From positions 1 through 13,239 of the forward strand of contig JAPKAJ010000040.1 in assembly GCA_028825345.1 (NCBI GenBank): DNA of 13,239 bases, in the 5' to 3' direction. This document shows, in pieces, positions 6,926 to 13,239 of the stretch. Numbering within the stretch: position 1 is the stretch's first letter; each line of letters opens with the position of its first letter. The notes below the pieces were generated by a model that searched no databases, was not told the origin of the DNA, and saw only the letters and a program-made list of their open reading frames with translations. Made by a program: the position numbers and the translations under genes. This DNA comes from Arenicellales bacterium (GTDB lineage: Bacteria; Pseudomonadota; Gammaproteobacteria; Arenicellales; UBA868).

Positions 6926-7954
6926 ATGCCTGATCCCACTGTCAACACCCAACCCCTGGCCGGCCTCACCATTGGCCATCTGACACTAGCCGGAAGGGTG
7001 CTGGCCGCCCCCATGGCCGGGGTTAGCGATCAACCCTATCGCACACTGGCACGGCGTTACGGCGCTGCACTCGCGGTTAGTGAAATGGTGACCTCGGCTC
7101 CCGATCTTCGCCAATCCGAAAAATCCCGCCGGCGCACCACCCACGATGGTGAGACCGGACCCATCAGCGTGCAATTACTTGGCGCAGACCCACTACAAAT
7201 GGCTAGCGCAGCGCGGGAAAATGTCGCCCGTGGTGCCCAGATTATCGATATCAACATGGGCTGCCCGACAAAGAAAGTCTGCAAGCGACTGGTGGGCTCA
7301 GCACTTATGCGGGACGAACCACTGGTGGCACGGATCCTGGAAGCGGTGGTTCAATCTGTTGATGTGCCAGTCACTTTGAAGATACGAACTGGCTGGGATA
7401 GGGTCTCGCGAAATGCCCCGGTAATCGCCCGTATTGCCGAGCAAGCCGGTATTCGGGCACTGACCGTTCATGGCCGCAGCCGGCAATGCAAATACCATGG
7501 CCCCATCGACTATGACACCATTACCGAGGTCAAGGCAGCAGTATCGATCCCGGTGATCGCCAACGGTGATATCGATACCCCTGAGCATGCCCGGCGGGTC
7601 CTGCAAGCCACAGGGGCCGATGCAGTCATGGTCGGTCGGGCGGCTCAGGGGCAACCCTGGCTGCTGGGGCGTATCAGTAGTTTTCTGGATCGAAACCAGG
7701 ATCCAGGTGACCCGCCACTGGCGGAAAAATACGATACGCTGCGTGGCCACCTGGACGCGCTGTACAGTTTCTACGGCTGTGACTACGGAGTGCGCATCGC
7801 CCGCAAGCACTTCCAGTGGTACGCTGCACGGCTTAGCCCACATAACTCTTTTAGCCGGTTGTTTAACCGTGCCTCAAGTCCGAGCGCCCAACAGGCACTG
7901 GTTACCGCTTTTTTTGATAACTTAACCTCACGCGATCCCGGTCGCGAAACATGA
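6926..7954 (+). CDS. dusB: tRNA-dihydrouridine synthase B
   Basis: FMN-dependent enzyme that reduces specific uridines in the tRNA D-loop to dihydrouridine using NADPH. The 342-residue protein has a TIM-barrel start with LAAPMAGVSDQPYR, the strand ISVQLLGADP, the catalytic Cys113 in NINMGCP-type context (INMGCPTKKVCKR), LKIRTGW, the FMN-contacting TVHGR and IANGDI, and VMVGRAAQGQPW, followed by the helical tRNA-binding domain. The ATG at 6926 lies one base after the upstream stop and gives the normal DusB N-terminus. A GTG at 6893 inside the previous gene would add 11 unrelated residues. The stop codon overlaps the fis start (ATGA, 7951-7954), matching the dusB-fis operon known in enterobacteria. 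Confidence 0.96.
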   Translation: MPDPTVNTQPLAGLTIGHLTLAGRVLAAPMAGVSDQPYRTLARRYGAALAVSEMVTSAPDLRQSEKSRRRTTHDGETGPISVQLLGADPLQMASAARENVARGAQIIDINMGCPTKKVCKRLVGSALMRDEPLVARILEAVVQSVDVPVTLKIRTGWDRVSRNAPVIARIAEQAGIRALTVHGRSRQCKYHGPIDYDTITEVKAAVSIPVIANGDIDTPEHARRVLQATGADAVMVGRAAQGQPWLLGRISSFLDRNQDPGDPPLAEKYDTLRGHLDALYSFYGCDYGVRIARKHFQWYAARLSPHNSFSRLFNRASSPSAQQALVTAFFDNLTSRDPGRET

Positions 7955-8193
7955 AACCCGTCCGAGCCCAGCCCCTAGGTGAGTGTGTACGCCAGTCACT
8001 GGCGGCCTATTTCGCTGACCTAGAAGGAACAGAAGCGCAAAACCTGTACCCACTGGTTATTGGCGAGATCGAAAAACCCCTGCTGGAAGCTGTGATGCAC
8101 CAGGCCGGGGGCAACCAGTCCCGGGCGGCCCGCATGCTGGGTATTAACCGCAATACGCTACGGAAAAAACTCACCCAGTATGGGCTGAGCTGA
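7951..8193 (+). CDS. fis: Fis-family nucleoid-associated DNA-binding protein, short form
   Basis: Fis is a dimeric DNA-bending protein that shapes the nucleoid and regulates growth-phase genes. At 80 residues this one matches E. coli Fis (98 residues) from about its residue 19 to the end. Helices A and B cover about 9-50, and the C-terminal helix-turn-helix is at 54-75 with GNQSRAARMLGIN followed by NTLRKKL. The N-terminal beta-hairpin arm, needed in E. coli Fis for activating Hin-type invertases, is missing. It cannot be recovered upstream: an in-frame TAA lies at 7918-7920 and no start codon lies between. The gene overlaps dusB by ATGA and has no visible Shine-Dalgarno, so coupled translation is likely. 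A hairpin with a T run follows. Confidence 0.93.
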   Translation: MKPVRAQPLGECVRQSLAAYFADLEGTEAQNLYPLVIGEIEKPLLEAVMHQAGGNQSRAARMLGINRNTLRKKLTQYGLS

Positions 8194-8221
8194 AACAAGG
8201 CCTGGGCAGGTGCGGCACACG

Positions 8222-8249
8222 TCCAGCCAGGCCGGTTGGAACCTTTTTT
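8222..8249 (+). terminator. Probable intrinsic terminator or attenuator between fis and purH
   Basis: TCCAGCC (8222-8228) pairs with GGTTGGA (8234-8240), including one G-U pair, around a 5-base loop. Three bases then lead into a run of six T (8244-8249). An alternative, longer-range stem pairs GGCCTGG (8199-8205) with CCAGGCC (8227-8233); it shares bases with the first stem, so the two are mutually exclusive. The location, 79 bp between fis and purH, fits the end of the aroQ-to-fis transcript. The mutually exclusive stems could also act as an attenuator for purHDE, which is inference. Confidence 0.55.
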
Positions 8250-8272
8250 AACTGCGATGATGAGTAAACACC

Positions 8273-9838
8273 ATGAGCGAGAACGACCGCATACCCATAC
8301 AACGGGCACTGATCAGCCTATCTGACAAAACCGGCGCCGCCGAATTCGCTGGCCGGCTCGCGGCGCTTGGTATCGAGATACTCTCTACCGGTGGCACCGC
8401 CCAGTTGCTTCGGGACAATGGCCTGGAGGTCGTAGAAGTATCGGACTACACGGGTTTTCCGGAGATGATGGGCGGGCGGCTAAAGACGCTGCACCCGCGC
8501 ATCCACGGTGGCCTGCTGGGTCGTCGTGGCATCGATGATGATGAGATGGCTGCCCATGATATCGGACCCATTGATCTGGTCGCCGTAAACCTCTACCCCT
8601 TTGCGCAAACCATTGCCCGACCCGACTGTACTCGGGCCGAGGCCATTGAGAATATCGACATTGGCGGCCCAACCATGTTGCGCGCTGCAGCCAAAAACCA
8701 GGCGGCGATCACCGTTATCGTAGACAACGCTGATTACGCCACCGTCGCGACAGAGATCGAAGATACCGGAGGCGTTTCACGTTCTACTCGCGAACGTTTG
8801 GCAGCGCGAGCCTTCAGTCACACGGCTCAGTATGACGGCATGATCTCCAACTACCTGACAAAGGATGAAGGGTACAGCTTCCCGGCAACACTCAACCTGC
8901 AGTTCACTCGCCGCGAGATCATGCGCTATGGTGAAAACCCACACCAGTCGGCTGCGTTCTATCAGGAGCATCAGCCGCTGCCTGGCACACTGGCATCAGC
9001 TGAGTTGCTACAAGGCAAGTCGCTTTCGTTCAACAACGTCGCAGATGCAGACGCAGCGCTGGAATGCGTCAGTGCTTTTGCCGAAACGGCCTGCGTGATC
9101 GTGAAGCACGCCAACCCCTGTGGCGTCGCTGTAGCCGCAACGGGCCTGGATGCTTATCAGGCGGCCTATGACACCGACCCCACTTCAGCCTTCGGCGGCA
9201 TCATCGCCTTTAATCAGGAACTGGATGGCGCCACCGCAGCGCTGATTCTAAAGCGCCAGTTTGTCGAAGTCATTATCGCATCAACTTTTACGGGTGAAGC
9301 ACTGGCCGCCCTGTCGACAAAACCCAACGTACGGGTAATGCAGGTTCAAGCCATCGATGCCGATGCTTTCGCACAGCAGAACTTCAAGCGGGTGGGTGGT
9401 GGACTGCTGGTACAGCAACAGGATCTGGGTCGGGTCACAGCATCTGATCTCAAGGTCGTCTCAGAACGTGAACCCAGTGCACAAGAAACCCGCGACCTGC
9501 TGTTTGCCTGGACGGTTGCCAAGTTCGTCAAGTCCAATGCGATTGTCTATGCCGCTGACCAGCGCACCATTGGCGTGGGAGCCGGGCAGATGAGCCGGGT
9601 CTACTCGGCGCGGATAGCCGGCATCAAGGCCGCCGATGAAAACCTCGAAGTCGCTGGATCAGTTATGGCCTCAGACGCATTTTTCCCATTCCGCGATGGT
9701 ATCGATGCCGCAGCGCAGGCAGGCATCCGTGCGGTGATTCAGCCAGGCGGGTCACAGCGGGACGAGGAAGTGATCGGCGCAGCCAATGAACACCGGATGG
9801 CGATGGTCTTCACCGGCATGCGCCATTTCCGGCACTAA
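8273..9838 (+). CDS. purH: Bifunctional AICAR formyltransferase / IMP cyclohydrolase
   Basis: Catalyses the last two steps of de novo IMP synthesis: formylation of AICAR with 10-formyl-THF, then ring closure to IMP. The 521-residue length is typical. The N-terminal cyclohydrolase domain (about 10-200) shows RALISLSDKTG, ILSTGGTA, GFPEMMGGRLKTLHP and NLYPF. The formyltransferase domain shows RYGENPHQ, the catalytic Lys278-His279 in VKHANPCGVA, SAFGGI, KFVKSNAIV and SDAFFPFRDG, ending with the conserved MRHFRH. The start is the ATG at 8273; neighbouring ATGs at 8257 and 8260 are out of frame. A GAG lies 8 bases upstream. No match to the E. coli PurR operator was seen before it. purD follows after 2 bp. 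Confidence 0.98.
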   Translation: MSENDRIPIQRALISLSDKTGAAEFAGRLAALGIEILSTGGTAQLLRDNGLEVVEVSDYTGFPEMMGGRLKTLHPRIHGGLLGRRGIDDDEMAAHDIGPIDLVAVNLYPFAQTIARPDCTRAEAIENIDIGGPTMLRAAAKNQAAITVIVDNADYATVATEIEDTGGVSRSTRERLAARAFSHTAQYDGMISNYLTKDEGYSFPATLNLQFTRREIMRYGENPHQSAAFYQEHQPLPGTLASAELLQGKSLSFNNVADADAALECVSAFAETACVIVKHANPCGVAVAATGLDAYQAAYDTDPTSAFGGIIAFNQELDGATAALILKRQFVEVIIASTFTGEALAALSTKPNVRVMQVQAIDADAFAQQNFKRVGGGLLVQQQDLGRVTASDLKVVSEREPSAQETRDLLFAWTVAKFVKSNAIVYAADQRTIGVGAGQMSRVYSARIAGIKAADENLEVAGSVMASDAFFPFRDGIDAAAQAGIRAVIQPGGSQRDEEVIGAANEHRMAMVFTGMRHFRH

Positions 9839-9840
9839 AG

Positions 9841-11115
9841 ATGAAAATTCTGGTAGTCGGTGGTGGTGGTCGGGAACATGCACTGGCCTGGAAGCTTGCC
9901 TCATCACCGCGGGTTGATATCGTGTACGTCGCCCCGGGCAACGCCGGAACTGATGGCGAAGCGGGTGTCGAAAACCTGGCGGTTGCGGCTGATGATATCG
10001 GCGCTCTGCTTAGCGCTGCGCAGAAACGACAGATCGACCTGACCATTATTGGGCCCGAGGTGCCGCTGGTGAATGGCATTGTCGATCGCTTCAGTGATGC
10101 TGGCCTCGCCTGCTTTGGTCCCCGTAGCGGCCCGGCACAACTGGAGGGATCGAAAAGTTTCACCAAAGCCTTTCTTGAGCGCCACAAAATCCCAACGGCT
10201 GACTGGCGCTCTTTTACGGACGCGCAGCTCGCCCGTGACTGGATTCGGACACACCCGGTGCCGATGGTGATTAAGGCTGATGGTCTCGCTGCCGGAAAAG
10301 GGGTTATCGTAGCCCATGATCGAGCGCAAGCGCTGGAGGCGGTCGATGAGATCCTGGTACGCCAACGCTTCGGGGCCGCGGGCCAACGGTTAGTGATCGA
10401 AGAGTTCCTTGAGGGGGAAGAGGTGAGTTTTATCTGTGTCACCGCCGGCACACAGGTGCTGCCGCTGGCAACATCGCAGGACCACAAGGCGCGCGAGACG
10501 GGAGACCGCGGACCGAACACGGGAGGAATGGGTGCCTACTCACCCGCACCTCGTGTCACCGCGGCGCTGCACCAGCGCATCATGGATGATGTGATTCACC
10601 CCACGGTAAAAGGTCTTGCCGATGAGAATATGCCGTACACGGGATTCCTCTATGCCGGGCTGATGATCGACGCATCGGGAAACCCCCGAGTGCTGGAATA
10701 TAACTGCCGATTCGGCGACCCTGAAACCCAGCCTATCCTGATGCGCTTACGCTCGGATCTGGTCGAACTGTGCGAAGCCGCTCTGGCGGGGAAACTGGAC
10801 AACTATCATGCCGTATGGGACCCGCGTTTTGCTCTGGGGGTGGTGATGGTAGCCGAAGGTTATCCAGGCGATTACGCGCGCGGCGACCAGATCAGCGGAC
10901 TTAAACAGGCCCAGTCGGATAACATCAAGGTTTTCCACGCCGGGACTCGCCAGGATGAGGATCACATTGTCACCGATGGTGGTCGCGTGCTTTGTGTCAC
11001 TGCCCTGGGAAAAACCGTCCAGGAGGCGCAGGACCTGGCCTACCAAACGGTCAACACCATCAACTGGCGTGGTGCCGCCTGGCGGCCGGATATCGGCTGG
11101 CGCGCGGTCAAATGA
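9841..11115 (+). CDS. purD: Phosphoribosylamine-glycine ligase (GAR synthetase)
   Basis: ATP-dependent ligation of glycine to phosphoribosylamine, the second step of purine synthesis. The 424-residue ATP-grasp protein begins MKILVVGGGGREHALAWKL, followed by APGNAGT, IIGPEVPLVNGI, the nucleotide-binding VIKADGLAAGKGV, the LEGEEVSF strand, the family motif DHKARETGDRGPNTGGMGAYSP (in shortened form DRGPNTGGMGAYSP), and NCRFGDPETQ with metal-binding residues. Full length with no anomalies. It starts 2 bp after the purH stop, so purH and purD are certainly co-transcribed and probably translationally coupled. A 33-bp gap separates it from purE; an in-frame TGA at 11134 rules out a longer purE reading from purD. 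Confidence 0.98.
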   Translation: MKILVVGGGGREHALAWKLASSPRVDIVYVAPGNAGTDGEAGVENLAVAADDIGALLSAAQKRQIDLTIIGPEVPLVNGIVDRFSDAGLACFGPRSGPAQLEGSKSFTKAFLERHKIPTADWRSFTDAQLARDWIRTHPVPMVIKADGLAAGKGVIVAHDRAQALEAVDEILVRQRFGAAGQRLVIEEFLEGEEVSFICVTAGTQVLPLATSQDHKARETGDRGPNTGGMGAYSPAPRVTAALHQRIMDDVIHPTVKGLADENMPYTGFLYAGLMIDASGNPRVLEYNCRFGDPETQPILMRLRSDLVELCEAALAGKLDNYHAVWDPRFALGVVMVAEGYPGDYARGDQISGLKQAQSDNIKVFHAGTRQDEDHIVTDGGRVLCVTALGKTVQEAQDLAYQTVNTINWRGAAWRPDIGWRAVK

Positions 11116-11148
11116 CACGATACCCACTCAACCTGAAAACGCAATCAC

Positions 11149-11664
11149 ATGACTACACCTTTCGTCGCGGTACTGATGGGCTCCGACTCGGACCTGAAGA
11201 CGGTACAGAACACTTTGGACACACTAGACACCCTGGGCATTGTCTGGGAAGTACGGATCACCTCAGCCCATCGGACTCCGGCAGATACCCACCGCTATGT
11301 CCAAGAGGCAGATGAGCGTGGTTGCGCGGTATTCATTGCCGCAGCAGGACTTGCTGCCCACCTCGCCGGGACAGTCGCTGCACTGACCATACGACCGGTC
11401 ATCGGCATCCCCATGGATGGCGGACCGCTCAACGGACAAGATGCACTCCTGTCTACGGTACAGATGCCTGGAGGTGTGCCGGTGGCGTGCGTTGCGATTG
11501 GCAAGGCCGGGGCGAAAAACGCCGCTTACCTCGCGGCACAGATCATGGCCATAGCAGATACAGACTTGGCAGTGCGCCTGACTCAGCAACGCGAGGCTGA
11601 CGCCCAAGCGGTACGTGACAAAAACCAAGCTTTGCAGGCATCACTGGAATCGACAAGCAACTGA
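11149..11664 (+). CDS. purE: N5-carboxyaminoimidazole ribonucleotide mutase, class I PurE
   Basis: Converts N5-CAIR to CAIR in purine biosynthesis. The 171 residues show the class I features GSDSD (11-15), the catalytic His41 in SAHRTP, a ligand loop AAAGLAAHLAG (65-74) and the QMPGGVPVACVAIGKAGAKNAAYLAAQI core, followed by a charged C-terminal helix. The loop and the segment GIPMDGGPLNGQDALLS differ from the E. coli type (GAGGAAHLPG and a VPVQS-type loop) and resemble, from memory, PurE of deltaproteobacteria and other phyla; that comparison needs a tree. Class I enzymes normally need PurK to supply N5-CAIR, but no purK is adjacent: the next gene is tsaC. It lies 33 bp after purD, and its stop overlaps the proposed tsaC start. 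Confidence 0.95.
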   Translation: MTTPFVAVLMGSDSDLKTVQNTLDTLDTLGIVWEVRITSAHRTPADTHRYVQEADERGCAVFIAAAGLAAHLAGTVAALTIRPVIGIPMDGGPLNGQDALLSTVQMPGGVPVACVAIGKAGAKNAAYLAAQIMAIADTDLAVRLTQQREADAQAVRDKNQALQASLESTSN

Positions 11665-12215
11665 CCAAGAATCCGTCACTCGCCGCGCACTGTGTTGTTA
11701 GCGGTGGCGTGATCGCCTATCCCACCGAGTTCTGTTTCGGCTTAGGCTGCGACCCCATGAACCAAGCGGCCGTGCGTCGAGTGCTTGCGCTCAAGCGTCG
11801 ATCGTGGCGCCAGGGGCTGATCGTTATTGCGGATCACCCGCTGCGCTTGCGCGGTCTCGTCGACATGACAGACCCGCAACTTCTTGGTGGCCCGCTTGCC
11901 TCGTGGCCTGGCCCCTATACCTGGCTGTTACCCGCGCGCCCTGGCACCCCGACCTGGCTACGCGGCCAGCACGACACCGTGGCAGTACGGGTCAGTGCGC
12001 ATCCGCTGGTGCAAAAGCTGTGCCATGAAAGCGGCACTGCATTAGTCTCTACCAGTGCGAACAGTAGCGGCCGACCGCCCCTGCGCCGGGGGCCGGCGGT
12101 TCTGGCCCAGTTTGGCAGCCAGATTGATTGTATTCTTGACGGGCACGTAGGAGTCGCGCTGGGGCCGAGCACAATAACCGATGCGGCCACTAACAAAATC
12201 CTTCGCAATTCCTAA
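11661..12215 (+). CDS. tsaC: Threonylcarbamoyl-AMP synthase, TsaC/YrdC family, probable non-canonical start
   Basis: Makes threonylcarbamoyl-AMP from threonine, bicarbonate and ATP for t6A37 modification of ANN-decoding tRNAs. Conserved motifs are IAYPTE, FGLGCDP, the substrate-binding LALKRR, WPGPYTWLLPA, VAVRVSAHP and the nucleotide-binding STSANSSGRPP. The only ordinary start codon is a GTG at 11709, which falls inside the first conserved strand (replacing the Val of GGVIAYPTE) and gives 168 residues. The frame stays open upstream to a TGA at 11616, and the residues just before it (SLAAHCVVSGG) look like the family's normal N-terminal helix. No ATG, GTG or TTG lies there. I therefore propose the CTG at 11661, overlapping the purE stop in CTGA, which gives 184 residues, close to the E. 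coli protein's 190. An ATC or other rare start is possible. Gene identity is firm; the start is not. Confidence 0.9.
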   Translation: MTKNPSLAAHCVVSGGVIAYPTEFCFGLGCDPMNQAAVRRVLALKRRSWRQGLIVIADHPLRLRGLVDMTDPQLLGGPLASWPGPYTWLLPARPGTPTWLRGQHDTVAVRVSAHPLVQKLCHESGTALVSTSANSSGRPPLRRGPAVLAQFGSQIDCILDGHVGVALGPSTITDAATNKILRNS

Positions 12216-12235
12216 CATCCAGAGTTTCAATCACC

Positions 12236-13174
12236 ATGTCCCAAGCGATTGCCATCGACGAGGTTAAAACTTACCTGACCGATCTGCAGGATCAGCTGTG
12301 CAGTGAGCTGGCTGATGCCGATGGTGATACAGCGCGGTTTCATGAAGACCTCTGGACCCAGGAAAACGGTGGTGGTGGCCGAACCCGTGTCCTTCGCGAC
12401 GGCCACGTCTTCGAACAGGCCGGGGTGAATTTCTCCCATGTTCGTGGCAAAGCATTGCCCAGCGCGGCATCTACCCGGCACCCGGAACTTGCTGGAACCC
12501 CATTCCAGGCGATGGGGGTATCACTGGTGGTACATCCACAAAACCCTTTTGTTCCGACCTCGCACATGAACGTACGTTTTTTCTGCACCGAAACCTCTGG
12601 CAAACCGACTTGGTGGTTTGGTGGGGGCTTTGACCTGACCCCGACCTACGGCTTCATCGCCGATACGCTGCACTGGCATCGCACGGCCAAAATTGCCTGT
12701 GCCCCATTTGGTGCGGATCTGTACCAACGATTCAAGCACTGGGCTGATGAATACTTCTATCTGAAACATCGAGATGAGCAACGCGGCGTGGGTGGGCTTT
12801 TTTTTGATGACTACAACGAGGGCGGTTTTGACAACGCCTTTGCCCTGACCTGCAGTATCGGCGATCACTACCTGCCGGCTTATCTGCCGATCGTACAAGA
12901 GCGAGTAACGACCCCATTTACGGTCGAGCACAAGGACTTTCAGTTGTACCGCCGTGGACGCTATGTCGAGTTCAATCTGGTCTATGACCGCGGTACCTTA
13001 TTTGGTCTGCAAAGCGGCGGGCGTACCGAGTCGATACTGATGTCCCTACCGCCCCGTGTGGCCTGGCGTTATGACTTCAAGCCGCAACCCGGAAGCCCCG
13101 AGGAAAGCCTGACACGGGATTTTCTCAAGCCACGCGACTGGTTGGCCAAAGAAACAATACCAAATCCTGCCTAA
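12236..13174 (+). CDS. hemF: Oxygen-dependent coproporphyrinogen III oxidase
   Basis: Aerobic oxidative decarboxylation of coproporphyrinogen III to protoporphyrinogen IX in heme synthesis. The 312 residues cover the whole family (about 300). Signature segments are GGGGRTRVL, AGVNFSHV, HPQNPFVPTSHMNVRFF with His100 and His110, WWFGGGFDLTP, HWHRTAK (His146, His148), YFYLKHR (His178), GVGGLFFDDYNE, and the C-terminal RRGRYVEFNLVYDRGT and LQSGGRTESILMSLPP. These histidines match those implicated in metal or substrate binding in E. coli HemF. It starts 20 bp after tsaC; the tsaC-hemF neighbourhood is known in Pseudomonas. Its presence shows that the organism can make heme with oxygen. The T8 run at 12798-12805 encodes the conserved Leu-Phe-Phe and is not a frameshift. 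Confidence 0.97.
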   Translation: MSQAIAIDEVKTYLTDLQDQLCSELADADGDTARFHEDLWTQENGGGGRTRVLRDGHVFEQAGVNFSHVRGKALPSAASTRHPELAGTPFQAMGVSLVVHPQNPFVPTSHMNVRFFCTETSGKPTWWFGGGFDLTPTYGFIADTLHWHRTAKIACAPFGADLYQRFKHWADEYFYLKHRDEQRGVGGLFFDDYNEGGFDNAFALTCSIGDHYLPAYLPIVQERVTTPFTVEHKDFQLYRRGRYVEFNLVYDRGTLFGLQSGGRTESILMSLPPRVAWRYDFKPQPGSPEESLTRDFLKPRDWLAKETIPNPA

Positions 13175-13185
13175 GCTGACTACGC

Positions 13186-13239
13186 GTGGCTAGAATTTTC
13201 TATACCTCGCTGTTATGGCTGGCACTGCCTGTGCTGCTA
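13186..13239 (+). CDS. waaA: Probable start of Kdo transferase WaaA (KdtA), 3' partial
   Basis: The last 54 bases form 18 in-frame codons from a GTG and run off the window end; an in-frame TGA at 13177-13179 precedes them. The translation is MARIFYTSLLWLALPVLL, reading the GTG as Met. A short polar start, the aromatic-Tyr-Thr motif, and a hydrophobic segment with a central Pro closely resemble the N-terminal membrane anchor of 3-deoxy-D-manno-octulosonic acid transferase (E. coli begins MLELLYTALLYLIQPLIW, from memory). That enzyme adds Kdo to lipid A at the inner membrane. It begins 11 bp after hemF. Eighteen residues are little evidence, so another membrane protein remains possible. Confidence 0.5.
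   Translation, partial: MARIFYTSLLWLALPVLL

Noticed and set aside
8194..8272. PurR operator upstream of purH
   Set aside because: No stretch resembles the ACGCAAACGTTTGCGT-type palindrome; only hairpin-forming sequence is present.
9810..10520. Long open frame on the - strand (236 codons) opposite purD
   Set aside because: A low-complexity Ser/Arg/Pro-rich shadow of purD codons with no motif, and no separate promoter or ribosome site is visible.
12798..12805. Run of eight T in hemF, possible slippage or frameshift site
   Set aside because: It encodes the conserved GGLFFDD motif in frame and the protein is full length. Similarly, the T7 in dusB (7909-7915) encodes part of an uninterrupted frame.
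1..13239. Defence system, mobile element, CRISPR array or tRNA
   Set aside because: No direct repeat array, transposase, integrase, attachment-site repeat or cloverleaf was seen. Every substantial open frame on the + strand belongs to a recognisable housekeeping family.

Overview
The window reads as an ordinary, densely packed chromosomal segment of a non-enteric gammaproteobacterium. The gene order dsbD, aroQ, accB, accC, prmA, a zinc-ribbon/DUF3426 gene, dusB, fis, purH, purD resembles the arrangement I recall from Pseudomonas and purple-sulfur-type gammaproteobacteria, and dusB-fis is itself a gammaproteobacterial signature. All recognisable genes lie on the + strand. I see no mobile element, tRNA, rRNA, CRISPR array or phage gene.

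Layout. Bases 1-2648 hold a redox pair: the 3' part of dsbD, cut at the window start and carrying two copies of its periplasmic N-terminal domain, then a membrane-anchored TlpA-type thioredoxin. Bases 2649-2792 are the longest non-coding stretch (144 bp). It is AT-rich and holds two 13-bp palindromes spaced 21 bp centre to centre, with a possible promoter before aroQ. Bases 2793-8193 form a tightly coupled run: aroQ (shikimate pathway), accB and accC (biotin carboxyl carrier and biotin carboxylase of acetyl-CoA carboxylase), prmA (ribosomal protein L11 methylation), a zinc-ribbon membrane protein, dusB (tRNA dihydrouridine synthase) and a short fis. A likely intrinsic terminator or attenuator follows fis. 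Bases 8273-11664 hold purH, purD and purE of purine biosynthesis, without purK. Bases 11661-13174 hold tsaC (tRNA threonylcarbamoylation) and hemF (oxygen-dependent heme synthesis). The last 54 bases look like the first 18 codons of waaA (Kdo transferase).

The theme is housekeeping: precursors for fatty acids, aromatics, purines and heme, together with translation-related modification enzymes. Several genes overlap by a few bases (accC/prmA TTGA, dusB/fis ATGA, purE/tsaC probably CTGA), so translational coupling looks important. Strong Shine-Dalgarno sequences are nearly absent.

I did not find an undescribed biological system. The observations most worth checking are the duplicated DsbD alpha domain, the lack of any ATG/GTG/TTG upstream of the conserved N-terminus of TsaC, the paired palindromes before aroQ-accBC, the arm-less Fis, and PurE without an adjacent PurK.
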